A stretch of DNA of 64,000 bases, taken from an uncultured Nonlabens sp. GTDB lineage: Bacteria > Bacteroidota > Bacteroidia > Flavobacteriales > Flavobacteriaceae. Where the stretch lies: NCBI GenBank assembly GCA_947491755.1, contig CANLKV010000004.1:124001-188000 (forward strand), written 5' to 3'. The notes beneath the pieces are model-generated. The model saw only the letters and a list, made by a program, of their open reading frames with translations. It searched no databases and was not told the DNA's origin. This document shows, piece by piece, positions 11,647 through 22,081 of the stretch. Numbering within the stretch: position 1 is the stretch's first letter; every line of letters starts with the position of its first letter. A program made the position numbers and the translations under genes.

Positions 11647-12981
11647 TTAAGCTACCGCTTTTCTATTTTTACCAGTCTTTATAAGACCATCATAGTGTCT
11701 ATTCAATAGGTAAGAATTAATTTGTTGCATGGTATCAATCGCAACACCTACCATAATTAGCATACTAGTACCTCCATAAAACAATGCCCAAGACTGAGTT
11801 ACACCCATGAGTGAAACAAAGGCAGGAACAATAGCTACTAATGCTAAAAATATGGATCCTGGCAAAGTAATTTGCGACATGATCCTATCTAAATATTCTG
11901 AAGTCTCAGTTCCAGGGCGAATACCTGGAATAAATCCACCATTTCGTTTTAAGTCATCGGCCATTTTGTTCGTAGGAACAGTAATAGCTGTATAAAAATA
12001 AGTGAACACAATGATTAACAATGCGAATACCAAGTTGTACCAAAAGCCGAAAATATCGCTAAACGCGGCAGCAACCGATGTGGCCCAATCCGATTCTAAA
12101 GCACCGACAGCCTGAGGAACAAACATGATAGCCTGTGCAAAAATAATTGGCATTACACCAGATGCGTTCAATTTTAAAGGTATGTATTGACGAGATCCGA
12201 ATACATTTTTCTCATAACCACCTGAAGCTGTTCTGCGAGCATATTGAACTGGGATCTTTCTAACCGCCATCACCAACATTATACATGCAAGTATAACAAC
12301 TAACCAGATGACAATTTCAATAATAATGACAAAAGGACCACCAGTGCCATTAATGCGCGAAACAAATTCCTGAGCAAAAGCTTGCGGTAACGTAGCAATT
12401 ATACCAACCATTATCAATAAAGAAATCCCGTTACCAATACCTTTGTCAGTGATTTTTTCACCTAGCCACATAGCGAATACACAACCAGTAACTAGTATTA
12501 TTGTACCCACAACAAGCATCAAGGTTTGATTATCTATCAAATAAGCTTCAGGAGGAACACCTAACGAACCTAGACTTAATAGATAACTAGGAGCTTGGAC
12601 TAAACAAATACCGATAGTGAGCCAACGAGTAATTTGATTGATCTTACGACGACCAGACTCACCTTCCTTTTGCAATTTCTGTAAGTACGGAACGGCAATT
12701 CCCATTAATTGAACAACAATACTTGCCGATATATAAGGCATAATTCCCAATGCAAATACAGATGCATTAGCAAAAGCACCACCTGTAAAAGCATTCAAGA
12801 TACTTCCAATACCGCCACCCTCAAAATTAGAAGCAAATCCAGCTAATTTTGTAGAATCAATAAAAGGAAGAACTACTTGAGCACCAAACCTGTAAACAAG
12901 CAGTAAACTGAAAGTCATAAGAATACGATCTTTCAGTTCCTCAATCTTCCATATATTTTTAATCGTGTCAATTAATTTCAT
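11647..12981 (-). CDS. secY: Preprotein translocase subunit SecY
   Basis: 444 residues with ten predicted membrane helices. Recognisable are the plug/TM2 region ([15 protein letters not shown]), [15 protein letters not shown], and the cytoplasmic loops before IPVQYARR and [10 protein letters not shown] that contact SecA and the ribosome. It forms the inner-membrane protein-conducting channel with SecE and SecG, which are encoded elsewhere. Confidence 0.98.
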   Translation of the reverse strand: MKLIDTIKNIWKIEELKDRILMTFSLLLVYRFGAQVVLPFIDSTKLAGFASNFEGGGIGSILNAFTGGAFANASVFALGIMPYISASIVVQLMGIAVPYLQKLQKEGESGRRKINQITRWLTIGICLVQAPSYLLSLGSLGVPPEAYLIDNQTLMLVVGTIILVTGCVFAMWLGEKITDKGIGNGISLLIMVGIIATLPQAFAQEFVSRINGTGGPFVIIIEIVIWLVVILACIMLVMAVRKIPVQYARRTASGGYEKNVFGSRQYIPLKLNASGVMPIIFAQAIMFVPQAVGALESDWATSVAAAFSDIFGFWYNLVFALLIIVFTYFYTAITVPTNKMADDLKRNGGFIPGIRPGTETSEYLDRIMSQITLPGSIFLALVAIVPAFVSLMGVTQSWALFYGGTSMLIMVGVAIDTMQQINSYLLNRHYDGLIKTGKNRKAVA

Positions 12982-12990
12982 GAGCGACTA

Positions 12991-13443
12991 TTATACAGTT
13001 TCTGTTTTACCACCAGCCTTTTCAATAGCTGCTACCGCAGAAGCGGTAAATTTGTGCGCAGAAACACTAACTGGTGAAGTAATTTGGCCACGACCTAGAA
13101 TCTTTACCAAATCATTTTTGTCAACCAAACGCTCTCTAAGCAAGTCTTTAACGGTAATAGTATCAGCCAAACGACCTGCATCAATATAAGATTGTAAGGT
13201 ATCTAAATTGATACCTTTATACTCTGTTCTATTAATATTAGTAAAACCAAATTTAGGCACACGACGCTGCAAAGGCATTTGACCTCCTTCAAAGCCTATC
13301 TTCTTTGAGTATCCTGAACGAGACTTAGCACCTTTGTGACCACGTGTGGCCGTACCACCTTTACCAGAACCCTGTCCACGACCAATAATCTTAGCAGACT
13401 TTTTAACTGAACCTTCTGCAGGTTTTAAATTATTCAAACCCAT
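12991..13443 (-). CDS. rplO: 50S ribosomal protein L15
   Basis: 150 residues; the Gly/Lys-rich N-terminal arm (GRGQGSGKGGTATRGHKGAK) that threads into 23S rRNA is clear, followed by the globular domain with FEGGQMPLQRRVPKFGF. Directly precedes secY, the usual order. Confidence 0.98.
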   Translation of the reverse strand: MGLNNLKPAEGSVKKSAKIIGRGQGSGKGGTATRGHKGAKSRSGYSKKIGFEGGQMPLQRRVPKFGFTNINRTEYKGINLDTLQSYIDAGRLADTITVKDLLRERLVDKNDLVKILGRGQITSPVSVSAHKFTASAVAAIEKAGGKTETV

Positions 13444-13446
13444 TTC

Positions 13447-13626
13447 TTAAGCTTTTTCTACAGTAACTAAGTGAGATACTTTAGCAATCATACCCATGAC
13501 AGCGGCAGTATCATCATGCTCAACTACTTGATTCATTTTATGAAGACCTAATGCCTCCAAAGTTTTTTTCTGACGCGCTGTACGGTTAATCGCACTACGC
13601 ACTTTTTTCACATGTAACTTTGCCAT
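13447..13626 (-). CDS. rpmD: 50S ribosomal protein L30
   Basis: A 59-residue ORF translated directly from the minus strand: MAKLHVKKVRSAINRTARQK, then TLEALGLHKMNQVVEH and an end VSHLVTVEKA. Size and position between rpsE and rplO identify L30. Confidence 0.96.
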   Translation of the reverse strand: MAKLHVKKVRSAINRTARQKKTLEALGLHKMNQVVEHDDTAAVMGMIAKVSHLVTVEKA

Positions 13627-13628
13627 GA

Positions 13629-14153
13629 CTATCCGTTAAATACTTTATCGATTGATACACCTCTCTGTTTTGCAACAGTAGCTGCATTTCTTAATTGTAA
13701 CAACGCATCAAAGGTAGCCTTTACAACATTATGAGGGTTAGAAGATCCTTGATTTTTTGATAATACATCGTGAACTCCAACCGCTTCAAGTACAGCTCTA
13801 ATGGCACCACCAGCAATTACACCTGTACCGGTCGCAGCTGGTAAAAGCAAAACCCTTGCACCACCAAACTTACCTTTCTGCTCGTGTGGTATAGTTCCAT
13901 TCTGCAAAGGGATACGAACTAAATTCTTTTTGGCATCCTCTACCGCTTTAGAGATGGCTTCCGAAACCTCTTTAGATTTTCCTAAGCCATGTCCTACTAC
14001 ACCGTTCTCATCACCAACAACAGTAATAGCAGAAAAACCAAATGCACGACCTCCTTTAGTCACCTTAGTAACACGTTGAACGCCTACTAATCGATCCTTA
14101 AGATCAAGACCACCAGGCTTTACTGTTTCAATATTTTTATACTTCTGATACAT
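13629..14153 (-). CDS. rpsE: 30S ribosomal protein S5
   Basis: 174 residues: the double-stranded-RNA-binding-like N-terminal domain ([20 protein letters not shown]) and the C-terminal domain with [21 protein letters not shown]5 lies at the mRNA entry channel and affects decoding fidelity. Confidence 0.98.
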   Translation of the reverse strand: MYQKYKNIETVKPGGLDLKDRLVGVQRVTKVTKGGRAFGFSAITVVGDENGVVGHGLGKSKEVSEAISKAVEDAKKNLVRIPLQNGTIPHEQKGKFGGARVLLLPAATGTGVIAGGAIRAVLEAVGVHDVLSKNQGSSNPHNVVKATFDALLQLRNAATVAKQRGVSIDKVFNG

Positions 14154-14170
14154 TACGTAAATCTTTCAAA

Positions 14171-14518
14171 TTAAAATTTTAACCCGCCTTCACGAGCTCC
14201 CTCGGCAAGCGATAAAACACGGCCGTGGTAAAGATAACCACCTCTATCGAAAGAAACCGTCTCTACACCAGCAGCTTTGGCTTTTTCAGCTATTTTAACA
14301 CCAACTTCCTTAGCTGACTCTTTTTTTGCAAGAGAACCTTTAAGTTCTCTGGAACTAGCTGAAGCTATGGTTACCCCATCTACGTCATTAATTACCTGAG
14401 CATAAATTTCTTTATTACTGCGGTAAACTGACAAACGTGGTCTATCTGCGGTACCGGCAACAGTCTTTCGAATTCTGCGACGGATTTTTTCTCTTCTAGC
14501 TGACTTTGAAAATGCCAT
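14171..14518 (-). CDS. rplR: 50S ribosomal protein L18
   Basis: 115 residues with [20 protein letters not shown] and the end [20 protein letters not shown]; it binds 5S rRNA with L5. Order L6-L18-S5 is kept. Confidence 0.98.
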   Translation of the reverse strand: MAFSKSARREKIRRRIRKTVAGTADRPRLSVYRSNKEIYAQVINDVDGVTIASASSRELKGSLAKKESAKEVGVKIAEKAKAAGVETVSFDRGGYLYHGRVLSLAEGAREGGLKF

Positions 14519-14529
14519 AATAAATATTG

Positions 14530-15072
14530 TTATGCTGATTTACCAGCTTTTCTTCTAATAATTTCACCAACGAACTTGATACCTTTTCCTTTGTAAGGCT
14601 CTGGCTTGCGGAATGCTCGTATCTTTGCTGCCACCTGACCCACTAATTGTTTGTCAAATGAAGTAAGTTTTACGATTGGATTTTTTCCTTTTTCAGATAC
14701 AGTTTCAACCTGAACTTCTGGAGCAACATCTATAACAATGTTATGTGAGAACCCTAAGGCAAGATCTAATTTCTGGCCTTGATTGGAAGCACGATAACCT
14801 ACACCAACCAATTCTAGTTGCTTAGTCCACCCAGCCGAGACACCTTGAATCATATTATTAACAAGCGAACGATACAATCCGTGCTTTGCGCGGTGATCCT
14901 TACTATCCGACGGACGAGTTACAAAAACCTCATTCTCTTCAACCTTAATTTCTACATCAGAAAAAGACTGAACAAGCTTTCCTAATTTACCTTCTACCGT
15001 AATCTCTCCGTTGTTAACAGCAACCATTACTCCTGAAGGTATTGATACTGGATTATTTCCTATTCTAGACAT
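14530..15072 (-). CDS. rplF: 50S ribosomal protein L6
   Basis: 180 residues: two related L6 folds, N-terminal [16 protein letters not shown] and the C-terminal signature [20 protein letters not shown]. Located near the factor-binding site of the large subunit. Confidence 0.98.
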   Translation of the reverse strand: MSRIGNNPVSIPSGVMVAVNNGEITVEGKLGKLVQSFSDVEIKVEENEVFVTRPSDSKDHRAKHGLYRSLVNNMIQGVSAGWTKQLELVGVGYRASNQGQKLDLALGFSHNIVIDVAPEVQVETVSEKGKNPIVKLTSFDKQLVGQVAAKIRAFRKPEPYKGKGIKFVGEIIRRKAGKSA

Positions 15073-15081
15073 AATTCTCTT

Positions 15082-15480
15082 TTAATATACGTAACAAAGA
15101 ACTTCTCCACCTACATTCTCAGAACGAGCCTGCTTATCAGTCATTACACCTTTAGATGTAGAAATGATTGCTATACCCAAACCATTAAGTATGCGAGGCA
15201 GTTCACTAGAACCTGCATATTTACGCAATCCTGGCTTAGATAAACGTTGAATATCTTTGATTACTGATTCCTTTGTATCACGATCATACTTCAATGCTAT
15301 TTTAATTGTGTCTTGAGCGGATTGCTCAATAAATTTATAGCTTAAAATATATCCTTGATCAAAAAGTATTTTAGTAATTTCCTTTTTCAAGTTAGACGCT
15401 GGAATCTCCACGACTCTATGATTCGCACGCACTGCATTACGAATTCTTGTTAAATAATCTGCTATTGGATCTGTATTCAT
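15082..15480 (-). CDS. rpsH: 30S ribosomal protein S8
   Basis: 132 residues, with [20 protein letters not shown] and the C-terminal [20 protein letters not shown] signature. S8 is the spc-operon repressor in enterobacteria; no target structure was established here. Confidence 0.98.
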   Translation of the reverse strand: MNTDPIADYLTRIRNAVRANHRVVEIPASNLKKEITKILFDQGYILSYKFIEQSAQDTIKIALKYDRDTKESVIKDIQRLSKPGLRKYAGSSELPRILNGLGIAIISTSKGVMTDKQARSENVGGEVLCYVY

Positions 15481-15499
15481 AATCTTATCTTTAGACTAG

Positions 15500-15769
15500 T
15501 TACCAACTAGCTTTTTTAACACCAGGTATCAATCCCTTATTAGCCATCTCTCTGAACATAACACGAGATAATCCAAACTGCCTCATATAACCTTTAGGGC
15601 GACCTGTCAATTTACAACGATTGTGCAGACGCACCGGCGAAGCGTTCTTAGGTAATTTTTGCAGCTCCTCATAGTCACCAGCTTCTTTTAAAGCTTTGCG
15701 CTTTTCAGCATACTTGTCTACAAGTGCTTGTCTTTTGCGCTCGCGCGCTTTCATAGATTCTTTAGCCAT
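15500..15769 (-). CDS. rpsN: 30S ribosomal protein S14, long zinc-free type
   Basis: 89 residues, the long (C-minus) form: the C-terminal [20 protein letters not shown] is present, but the two CxxC pairs of the short zinc-binding form are missing. Together with the zinc-free L36 in the same operon this reduces the zinc load of the ribosome. Confidence 0.98.
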   Translation of the reverse strand: MAKESMKARERKRQALVDKYAEKRKALKEAGDYEELQKLPKNASPVRLHNRCKLTGRPKGYMRQFGLSRVMFREMANKGLIPGVKKASW

Positions 15770-15771
15770 CC

Positions 15772-16323
15772 TTAGTCCTTTTTAAAAGGTAATCCCAACT
15801 CACCTAATAGTGATTTGGCCTCTTTATCAGTTGTTGCGCTAGTAACGAAGGTAATATCCATACCAGCGATTTTATTTACTTTATCTATATTGATCTCCGG
15901 AAAAATAATTTGTTCAGTTATACCTAAATTATAATTCCCTCTACCGTCAAAGCCAGTCACCTTAATTCCCTGGAAATCGCGTACACGTGGCAAAGCGACA
16001 GTAATTAAACGATCAAGAAATTCGTACATTCTGTCACCACGCAATGTGACCTTAGCACCGATGGGCATACCCTTACGCAATTTAAAAGATGCAACATCTT
16101 TTTTAGATAGTGTAGGAACTGCTTTTTGACCTGTAATCATGGTCAACTCATCAACCGCATAATCAATAAGCTTCTTATCTGCTACTGCAGCACCAACCCC
16201 ACGGCTTAGTACAATTTTCTGAAGCTTTGGTATTTCCATAATATTGGAATAACCAAACTCTTCTTTTAACGCTGCAGCAACGCGTTCCTTATAATCTTCT
16301 TTAAGTCTTGGAATGTATGACAT
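15772..16323 (-). CDS. rplE: 50S ribosomal protein L5
   Basis: 183 residues; conserved segments [16 protein letters not shown] and the P-site loop region RGVGA, plus [20 protein letters not shown] and [19 protein letters not shown]. Binds 5S rRNA in the central protuberance. Confidence 0.98.
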   Translation of the reverse strand: MSYIPRLKEDYKERVAAALKEEFGYSNIMEIPKLQKIVLSRGVGAAVADKKLIDYAVDELTMITGQKAVPTLSKKDVASFKLRKGMPIGAKVTLRGDRMYEFLDRLITVALPRVRDFQGIKVTGFDGRGNYNLGITEQIIFPEINIDKVNKIAGMDITFVTSATTDKEAKSLLGELGLPFKKD

Positions 16324-16325
16324 GA

Positions 16326-16637
16326 CTATATTTCTTCTTTAGTTGAGCGAGCAATACGAACCTTCTTACCATCCTTGAAAGTGTAACCTACTCGTGTAGT
16401 ATTTCCTTTCCCATCGATAAGACTAAGGTTTGAAACTTGAATAGCCGCTTCTTTTTCTTTAATACCACCTTGTGGGTTTGTAGCGCTAGGCTTTTCGTGC
16501 TTAGAAACTAGGTTAACACCCTCTACAATGGCCTTATTTTTATCAATCAATACCTTTTGCACTTTGCCTTCAGCACCTTTGTGCTCACCCGCAATAACGC
16601 GTACTGTATCTCCTGATTTGATCTTTAATTTTCCCAT
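16326..16637 (-). CDS. rplX: 50S ribosomal protein L24
   Basis: 103 residues with a KOW motif ([20 protein letters not shown]) and [20 protein letters not shown]. An early assembly protein of the large subunit near the exit tunnel. Confidence 0.98.
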   Translation of the reverse strand: MGKLKIKSGDTVRVIAGEHKGAEGKVQKVLIDKNKAIVEGVNLVSKHEKPSATNPQGGIKEKEAAIQVSNLSLIDGKGNTTRVGYTFKDGKKVRIARSTKEEI

Positions 16638-16644
16638 GACTTAA

Positions 16645-17013
16645 TTATAATACTTCCGGTGCTAAGGAAACGATTTTCATAAATTGTTTATCGCGAAGCT
16701 CTCTTGCTACAGGACCGAAAACACGAGTACCTCTCATCTCTGAGTTAGGATTCAATAATACACAAGCGTTATCATCGAATCGGATATACGAACCATCCGG
16801 ACGGCGAACCTCTTTTTTCGTGCGTACTACCACAGCAGTAGATACTGCACCCTTTTTTATGTTACCGTTAGGAGTTGCCTCTTTAACAGAAACAACAATC
16901 TTGTCTCCTACCGACGCATAACGTCTCTTAGTACCTCCTAAAACACGGATGCAAAGCACTTCTTTGGCACCTGTATTATCCGCAACTTTTAATCTTGATT
17001 CTTGCTGTAACAT
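16645..17013 (-). CDS. rplN: 50S ribosomal protein L14
   Basis: 122 residues: [20 protein letters not shown] and the signature [20 protein letters not shown]. The first base of its ATG overlaps the rpsQ stop region by one base. RsfS, encoded at 47614, silences ribosomes by binding L14. Confidence 0.98.
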   Translation of the reverse strand: MLQQESRLKVADNTGAKEVLCIRVLGGTKRRYASVGDKIVVSVKEATPNGNIKKGAVSTAVVVRTKKEVRRPDGSYIRFDDNACVLLNPNSEMRGTRVFGPVARELRDKQFMKIVSLAPEVL

Positions 17014-17270
17014 TACTTAGCTCTTTCTAGGATTTCTACTAATCTCCACGTTTTGGTCTTACTCAATGGGCGTGTTTCCATAATACGAACAGTATCACCC
17101 TCGTTGCACTCATTCTTCTCATCGTGAGCTACATACTTTTTGGTATTCAATACGAACTTACCATACATAGGGTGCTTTTGTCTCTTGACTTCAGCAACAG
17201 TTATGGATTTATCCATCTTATTGCTGCGTACAACACCGATACGTTCTTTTCTTAAATTTCTTTGTTCCAT
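17013..17270 (-). CDS. rpsQ: 30S ribosomal protein S17
   Basis: 85 residues of OB fold with [20 protein letters not shown] and [20 protein letters not shown]. Standard S17, in the order L29-S17-L14. Confidence 0.98.
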   Translation of the reverse strand: MEQRNLRKERIGVVRSNKMDKSITVAEVKRQKHPMYGKFVLNTKKYVAHDEKNECNEGDTVRIMETRPLSKTKTWRLVEILERAK

Positions 17271-17281
17271 TACAATTCGTA

Positions 17282-17464
17282 TTATGAATTATTGATTGCT
17301 GTATTCAACCTCGCAATCGTCTTACGCAACTTTGTGATTTCCGATGGATTTTCCAAAGGTGAAACTATGTGAGTACGCTTCAAATCGGCATAAGCTCTAC
17401 GGGACTCGGCTAATTTATCTCTCAATTCCTCTGAAGAGTATTGTTTTACTTCTGACTGTTTCAT
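17282..17464 (-). CDS. rpmC: 50S ribosomal protein L29
   Basis: 60 residues forming two helices; [20 protein letters not shown] and the [13 protein letters not shown] end fit L29, which sits at the polypeptide exit and is part of the trigger-factor/SRP docking surface. Confidence 0.97.
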   Translation of the reverse strand: MKQSEVKQYSSEELRDKLAESRRAYADLKRTHIVSPLENPSEITKLRKTIARLNTAINNS

Positions 17465-17470
17465 GATAAA

Positions 17471-17890
17471 TTATTCTTGATAGTCGCGAGCGACGATGAA
17501 TTTAGTTTTAACAGGTAATTTTTGAGCAGCAAGTCTTAAAGCTTCTTGCGCAGTTGCCAAAGGAACACCAGAGACCTCAAAAAGAATTCTACCTGGTTTT
17601 ACGACAGCTGCCCAATACTCAACGGCACCTTTACCTTTACCCATACGTACCTCAAGTGGCTTCTTAGTGATAGGCTTATCTGGAAATATTTTGATCCATA
17701 AAGAACCTTCTCTCTTCATGTAACGTGTAGCCGCGATACGAGCTGCCTCAATCTGACGAGAATTAATGAACTCAGAGTCTAGTGATTTAATACCAAAAGT
17801 ACCGTAGGCTAGCTGATTACCACGACCGGAATCTCCCTTCATGCGGCCCTTCTGCTGCTTTCTAAATTTTGTTTTCCTAGGTTGTAACAT
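17471..17890 (-). CDS. rplP: 50S ribosomal protein L16
   Basis: 139 residues: [20 protein letters not shown] and the signature [20 protein letters not shown]. Located close to the A-site tRNA. Confidence 0.98.
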   Translation of the reverse strand: MLQPRKTKFRKQQKGRMKGDSGRGNQLAYGTFGIKSLDSEFINSRQIEAARIAATRYMKREGSLWIKIFPDKPITKKPLEVRMGKGKGAVEYWAAVVKPGRILFEVSGVPLATAQEALRLAAQKLPVKTKFIVARDYQE

Positions 17891-17899
17891 TTCTAGCTA

Positions 17900-18616
17900 T
17901 TATTTTCTACGACGACGACTGTTTCCACGGTCACCACCACTTTGTTTTCCTTGTTTCTTTGATAGCCCAGCTAATGGTGAAAGCTCACGTTTTCCATAAA
18001 CCTCGCCTTTCATTATCCAGACCTTTACGCCGATTCTACCATAAGTAGTGTGCGCTTCAACCAGTGCATAATCAATGTCTGCACGGAATGTACTCAAAGG
18101 AATGCGACCATCCTTGTAAGACTCACTACGTGCCATCTCAGCTCCGTTAAGTCTACCTGAAATTTGTATCTTAATTCCCTCAGCGTTCATTCTCATCGCA
18201 GCGGCAATAGCCATCTTGATAGCACGTCTGTACGAAATTCTATTCTCAATTTGCCTAGCAACACTAGATCCTACAAGATGCGCATCTAACTCAGGTCGCT
18301 TGATTTCGTGGATATTGATTTGAACATCCTTTCCAGAAATCTTTTTAAGCTCCTCTTTTAAACGATCTACCTCCTGACCACCTTTACCGATAATAATACC
18401 AGGTCTAGCAGTAGTTATAGTAACTGTAACAAGCTTTAACGTACGTTCGATAATGATGCGTGACACACTTGCTTTAGCAAGACGAGCATGGATATACTTT
18501 CTTAGCTTATCATCTTCCGCTAGCTTATCACCATAATCATTACCACCATACCAATTAGACTCCCATCCACGGATGATACCTAATCTATTACCTATTGGAT
18601 TTGTTTTCTGTCCCAT
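17900..18616 (-). CDS. rpsC: 30S ribosomal protein S3
   Basis: 238 residues: [20 protein letters not shown], a type II KH domain ([20 protein letters not shown]) and the C-terminal domain with [13 protein letters not shown]. The tail is a short basic Ser/Gly/Arg run. It lines the mRNA entry channel. Confidence 0.98.
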   Translation of the reverse strand: MGQKTNPIGNRLGIIRGWESNWYGGNDYGDKLAEDDKLRKYIHARLAKASVSRIIIERTLKLVTVTITTARPGIIIGKGGQEVDRLKEELKKISGKDVQINIHEIKRPELDAHLVGSSVARQIENRISYRRAIKMAIAAAMRMNAEGIKIQISGRLNGAEMARSESYKDGRIPLSTFRADIDYALVEAHTTYGRIGVKVWIMKGEVYGKRELSPLAGLSKKQGKQSGGDRGNSRRRRK

Positions 18617-18621
18617 ATTAA

Positions 18622-19029
18622 CTACTTGTTCTCTTTATTGGATTCACCCAACACTAGAGTGACATGGTTAGATCTCTTTCTTATTCTATGTGCACGACCC
18701 TGAGGCGCCGGTCTAAGACGCTTAAGCATGGTACCACCATCAACTCTGATTTCCTTTATAAACAAACCAGCATCAACAACATCACCATCCTCATTCTTTG
18801 CCTGCCAGTTTGCAACAGCAGAAAGCACTAATTTATCCAAACGTCGCGCCGCTTCTTTTGATGAAAACTTAAGAATATTCAATGCATCCTCCACCTTTTT
18901 ACCACGAATGATATCTGCAACCAGTCTCATTTTCCGCGGTGATGTAGGACAATTGTTCAACTTGGCAAAAGCTATACTTCTTTTCTCTTCTTTCAGCTTT
19001 TCAGCTGATTGTCTCTTACGAACTCCCAT
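18622..19029 (-). CDS. rplV: 50S ribosomal protein L22
   Basis: 135 residues. The long beta-hairpin that lines the exit tunnel is visible as [20 protein letters not shown] followed by [15 protein letters not shown]; this loop is where macrolide-resistance changes occur in other bacteria. Confidence 0.98.
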   Translation of the reverse strand: MGVRKRQSAEKLKEEKRSIAFAKLNNCPTSPRKMRLVADIIRGKKVEDALNILKFSSKEAARRLDKLVLSAVANWQAKNEDGDVVDAGLFIKEIRVDGGTMLKRLRPAPQGRAHRIRKRSNHVTLVLGESNKENK

Positions 19030-19034
19030 AGCTA

Positions 19035-19313
19035 TTATTTTTTACCTTTATTCTTTGCTGCTGCGTGACCTCGATAAGAACGAGTAGGTGAAAATTCACC
19101 TAGTTTATGTCCTACCATATTTTCAGTAACATATACAGGAACAAATTGTCTTCCGTTATGCACAGCAATAGTTTGACCTACAAAATCTGGAGTGATCATA
19201 GAAGACCTAGACCATGTTTTGATGACAGTTTTCTTACCAGACTCAACATTTTGAGCCACCTTAGATTCCAACTTATGAAATACATAAGGTCCTTTTTTTA
19301 ATGAACGAGCCAT
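19035..19313 (-). CDS. rpsS: 30S ribosomal protein S19
   Basis: 92 residues: [20 protein letters not shown] and the signature [20 protein letters not shown], ending in a basic tail. Binds the small-subunit head with S13. Confidence 0.98.
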   Translation of the reverse strand: MARSLKKGPYVFHKLESKVAQNVESGKKTVIKTWSRSSMITPDFVGQTIAVHNGRQFVPVYVTENMVGHKLGEFSPTRSYRGHAAAKNKGKK

Positions 19314-19316
19314 AAT

Positions 19317-20141
19317 TTATTTCTTTCTACGTTCTACAATATATTGAGTACTTGCCTTGTTCAAGTCGCGTGTACGGTATCCTTTAGCAGGAACACCATT
19401 GCGTGAACGTGGGTGTCCACCAGATGCACGACCTTCACCACCACCCATTGGGTGATCGACAGGGTTCATCGCCACAGGACGAGTACGTGGTCTTCTACCT
19501 AACCAGCGACTTCTACCAGCTTTACCACCTACAATCAATTGGTGGTCGCTATTTGAAACTGCACCTATAGTTGCAAGACATTCTTGAAGTATCAAACGAA
19601 TTTCTCCTGATGGCATTTTAACCGTAGCATACTTACCATCTCTTGCCATCAATTGAGCAAAAGAACCAGCACTTCTTGCAATAATAGCTCCCTGACCAGG
19701 ACGTAATTCAATACAGCTAATGATAGATCCTAATGGAATACTAGCTAACTTCATTGCGTTGCCTACTTCAGGAGCCACATTATCACCAGAAACTATATTT
19801 TGTCCTACCTGAAGACCGTTCTGAGCGATGACATAGCGTTTTTCTCCATCCTGATAATTTACCAAGGCAATAAACGCAGTACGATTAGGATCATACTCAA
19901 TACTTGCAACGGTAGCAGGAATTCCATGACGATTTCTCTTAAAATCGATAATTCGGTAGCGACGCTTGTGCCCACCACCTATGTAACGCATGGTCATACG
20001 ACCTTTTGCATTACGACCACCAGAGCGTTTATTCGGAGCGAGTAAACTCTTTTCCGGCTTATCAGTTGTGATGGCATCATAGCCATTTACAACTCTAAAT
20101 CGCTGCCCTGGAGTAACAGGTTTTAATTTTCTTACTGACAT
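19317..20141 (-). CDS. rplB: 50S ribosomal protein L2
   Basis: 274 residues, the full family length. The C-terminal segment with the conserved His needed for peptidyl transferase support is in [21 protein letters not shown]2 bridges the subunits and contacts domain IV of 23S rRNA. Confidence 0.98.
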   Translation of the reverse strand: MSVRKLKPVTPGQRFRVVNGYDAITTDKPEKSLLAPNKRSGGRNAKGRMTMRYIGGGHKRRYRIIDFKRNRHGIPATVASIEYDPNRTAFIALVNYQDGEKRYVIAQNGLQVGQNIVSGDNVAPEVGNAMKLASIPLGSIISCIELRPGQGAIIARSAGSFAQLMARDGKYATVKMPSGEIRLILQECLATIGAVSNSDHQLIVGGKAGRSRWLGRRPRTRPVAMNPVDHPMGGGEGRASGGHPRSRNGVPAKGYRTRDLNKASTQYIVERRKK

Positions 20142-20153
20142 TCAGTATTTGAT

Positions 20154-20444
20154 TTATAGATTACTATAAAGATCGATGGTATCCCCATCCTTAAGCTGTA
20201 CAAAGGCCTTTTTAACTGCCGATGTTTTACCAACTTGCATCCCTGATTTAGTATATTTTGATTTGCGGCTGATGCGCGTATTCATAGTTCTTACTTTAAG
20301 AACTGTTACACCATAAACAGCCTCAACTTCCTTCTTGATTTGAACCTTATTAGCCTTAGGAGCAACTTCAAAACCATATCGATTTAACAGCTCGCTATCG
20401 CTAGTCGCTTTTTCAGTAATAATGGGTTTTATTAAAATGCTCAT
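20154..20444 (-). CDS. rplW: 50S ribosomal protein L23
   Basis: 96 residues: MSILIKPIITEKATSDSELL and the VQIKKEVEAVYGVTVLKVRT region. L23 provides the docking site for trigger factor and SRP at the tunnel exit. Confidence 0.98.
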   Translation of the reverse strand: MSILIKPIITEKATSDSELLNRYGFEVAPKANKVQIKKEVEAVYGVTVLKVRTMNTRISRKSKYTKSGMQVGKTSAVKKAFVQLKDGDTIDLYSNL

Positions 20445-20447
20445 GAC

Positions 20448-21077
20448 TTATTTACTTAAGATTTGCTCAATACCGTCAAGAGAACCCTCAAGAACGATAA
20501 GATTGTTAGCGTTAACAATCTTGTAAGTGCTTAATTCTGAATATGTTATTACCTCAACACCCTTCAAATTTCGCGAAGACAAATATACATTATTATTTGA
20601 TCCACCCAACACAAAGAGAGATTTTTTATCAGAAAGACCTAAACCTTCTAAAACTCTAACAAAATCAACTGTCTTTGGTGCGTCAAAATTAAAGTCTTCT
20701 ACAACTTGAATATTGCCTTCTTTAGCCTTCTGGCTTAATGCGCTTTTACGTGCAAGTCTCTTTTGGCCTTTATTCAATTTGAAAGAGTAATCTCTAGGTA
20801 CCGGGCCGAATATTCTACCACCACCTCTAAAAACAGGAGACTTAATAGATCCAGCGCGAGCCGTTCCAGTTCCCTTTTGTTTTTTAATCTTACGAGTACT
20901 ACCAGCGATCTCAGCACGTTGCTTAGCCTTGTGAGTACCCTGGCGTTGATTAGCCTGATACTGCTTTACATCTAGGTAGATAGCGTGATCATTAGGCTCA
21001 ATCCCAAAAACTGAATCAGCAAGCTCTGCTTGACGACCGGTTTCTTTTCCTTTAATGTCTAATACTGCTACCTTCAT
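20448..21077 (-). CDS. rplD: 50S ribosomal protein L4
   Basis: 209 residues. The extended loop reaching into the exit tunnel ([40 protein letters not shown]) is intact. In enterobacteria L4 represses the S10 operon; no matching leader is evident here. Overlaps rplC by one base. Confidence 0.98.
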   Translation of the reverse strand: MKVAVLDIKGKETGRQAELADSVFGIEPNDHAIYLDVKQYQANQRQGTHKAKQRAEIAGSTRKIKKQKGTGTARAGSIKSPVFRGGGRIFGPVPRDYSFKLNKGQKRLARKSALSQKAKEGNIQVVEDFNFDAPKTVDFVRVLEGLGLSDKKSLFVLGGSNNNVYLSSRNLKGVEVITYSELSTYKIVNANNLIVLEGSLDGIEQILSK

Positions 21078-21694
21078 TATTTCTGTACGATTACGTAAGC
21101 ATTCTTATGACCAGGAACACATCCCTTTACTACAAGGATATTTTGTTCAGGAACTACTTTAAGAATTCTTAAATTTTGAACTTTTACTTTTTCATTACCC
21201 ATCTGTCCAGCCATGCGCATTCCTTTAAATACACGAGCAGGATACGATGCAGCACCGATAGAACCTGGAGCTCTTAAACGATTGTGCTGTCCATGAGTTG
21301 CTTGTCCCACACCGCCAAAACCGTGTCGCTTTACAACTCCTTGAAAACCTTTACCTTTTGATGTACCACTCACATCGACAAACTCACCCTCAGCGAACAT
21401 ATCAACACTTATAGTATCACCTAATTTGTACTCCTTATCAAAACTCTTGAATTCAGCAACTTTTCTCTTGACAGCAGTACCAGCTTTCTTAAAGTGCCCT
21501 TGAGCAGCCTTGGAAGCATTCTTGTCTGATTTGTCATCGAAACCTAATTGCAATGCGGCATAGCCATCATTTTCTTCAGTTCTGACTTGGGTAACTACAC
21601 AGGGACCTGCTTGTATAACTGTACATGGTAAATTCTTACCATTCTCGTCATAAATGCTGGTCATCCCGATCTTTTTTCCTATTAACCCAGACAT
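21077..21694 (-). CDS. rplC: 50S ribosomal protein L3
   Basis: 205 residues: [20 protein letters not shown] and the signature [20 protein letters not shown], with the Gln and loop that approach the peptidyl transferase centre. A 71-bp spacer containing a dispersed palindrome separates it from rpsJ. Confidence 0.98.
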   Translation of the reverse strand: MSGLIGKKIGMTSIYDENGKNLPCTVIQAGPCVVTQVRTEENDGYAALQLGFDDKSDKNASKAAQGHFKKAGTAVKRKVAEFKSFDKEYKLGDTISVDMFAEGEFVDVSGTSKGKGFQGVVKRHGFGGVGQATHGQHNRLRAPGSIGAASYPARVFKGMRMAGQMGNEKVKVQNLRILKVVPEQNILVVKGCVPGHKNAYVIVQK

Positions 21695-21731
21695 AATTAT
21701 ATATTAATTGTTATTGTATTAAATTTTTGTT

Positions 21732-21747
21732 CGCTTTCGCGAAAGCG
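21732..21747. repeat. Dispersed palindrome copy 3 (rplC-rpsJ spacer)
   Basis: CGCTTTCGCGAAAGCG, perfect over 16 bp and preceded by TT. It is the only copy in the 17-kb ribosomal cluster and lies in one of its few untranslated spacers. A weak T-run follows on neither side in the way expected of a terminator, so transcriptional termination is unlikely. Confidence 0.95.
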
Positions 21748-21765
21748 CATTCTCTATCAAGATTA

Positions 21766-22071
21766 TCACACCTTAATTTCCACTTCAACTCCACTAGGAA
21801 GCTCAAGCTTCATTAACGCATCAATGGTTTTTGATGAAGAGCTATAGATATCAAGTAAACGCTTGTATGAGCTTAACTCAAACTGCTCACGTGATTTTTT
21901 ATTTACGTGAGGGGATCTCAATACTGTAAATATCTTTTTGTGTGTAGGCAATGGAATAGGTCCAGTAACCACAGCGCCAGTACTTTTTACGGTCTTTACA
22001 ATTTTTTCAGCAGACTTATCTACCAGCATGTAATCGTAAGACTTTAACTTTATTCTGATTTTTTGACTCAT
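21766..22071 (-). CDS. rpsJ: 30S ribosomal protein S10
   Basis: 101 residues: [20 protein letters not shown] and the signature [20 protein letters not shown]. It is also the NusE antitermination partner in other bacteria. Here it follows fusA after 10 bp, with no tuf gene between. Confidence 0.98.
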   Translation of the reverse strand: MSQKIRIKLKSYDYMLVDKSAEKIVKTVKSTGAVVTGPIPLPTHKKIFTVLRSPHVNKKSREQFELSSYKRLLDIYSSSSKTIDALMKLELPSGVEVEIKV

Positions 22072-22081
22072 CTCTTGAAAA

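Noticed and set aside
18728..19087. 119-residue plus-strand ORF antisense to rplV/rpsS
   Set aside because: Ribosomal protein genes on the other strand explain the open frame; no promoter or domain.
21695..21765. Palindrome in the rplC-rpsJ spacer as an intrinsic terminator or attenuator
   Set aside because: The stem is strong, but it has no loop (contiguous palindrome) and no T-tract; the same sequence occurs inside coding genes, so a terminator role is unlikely.
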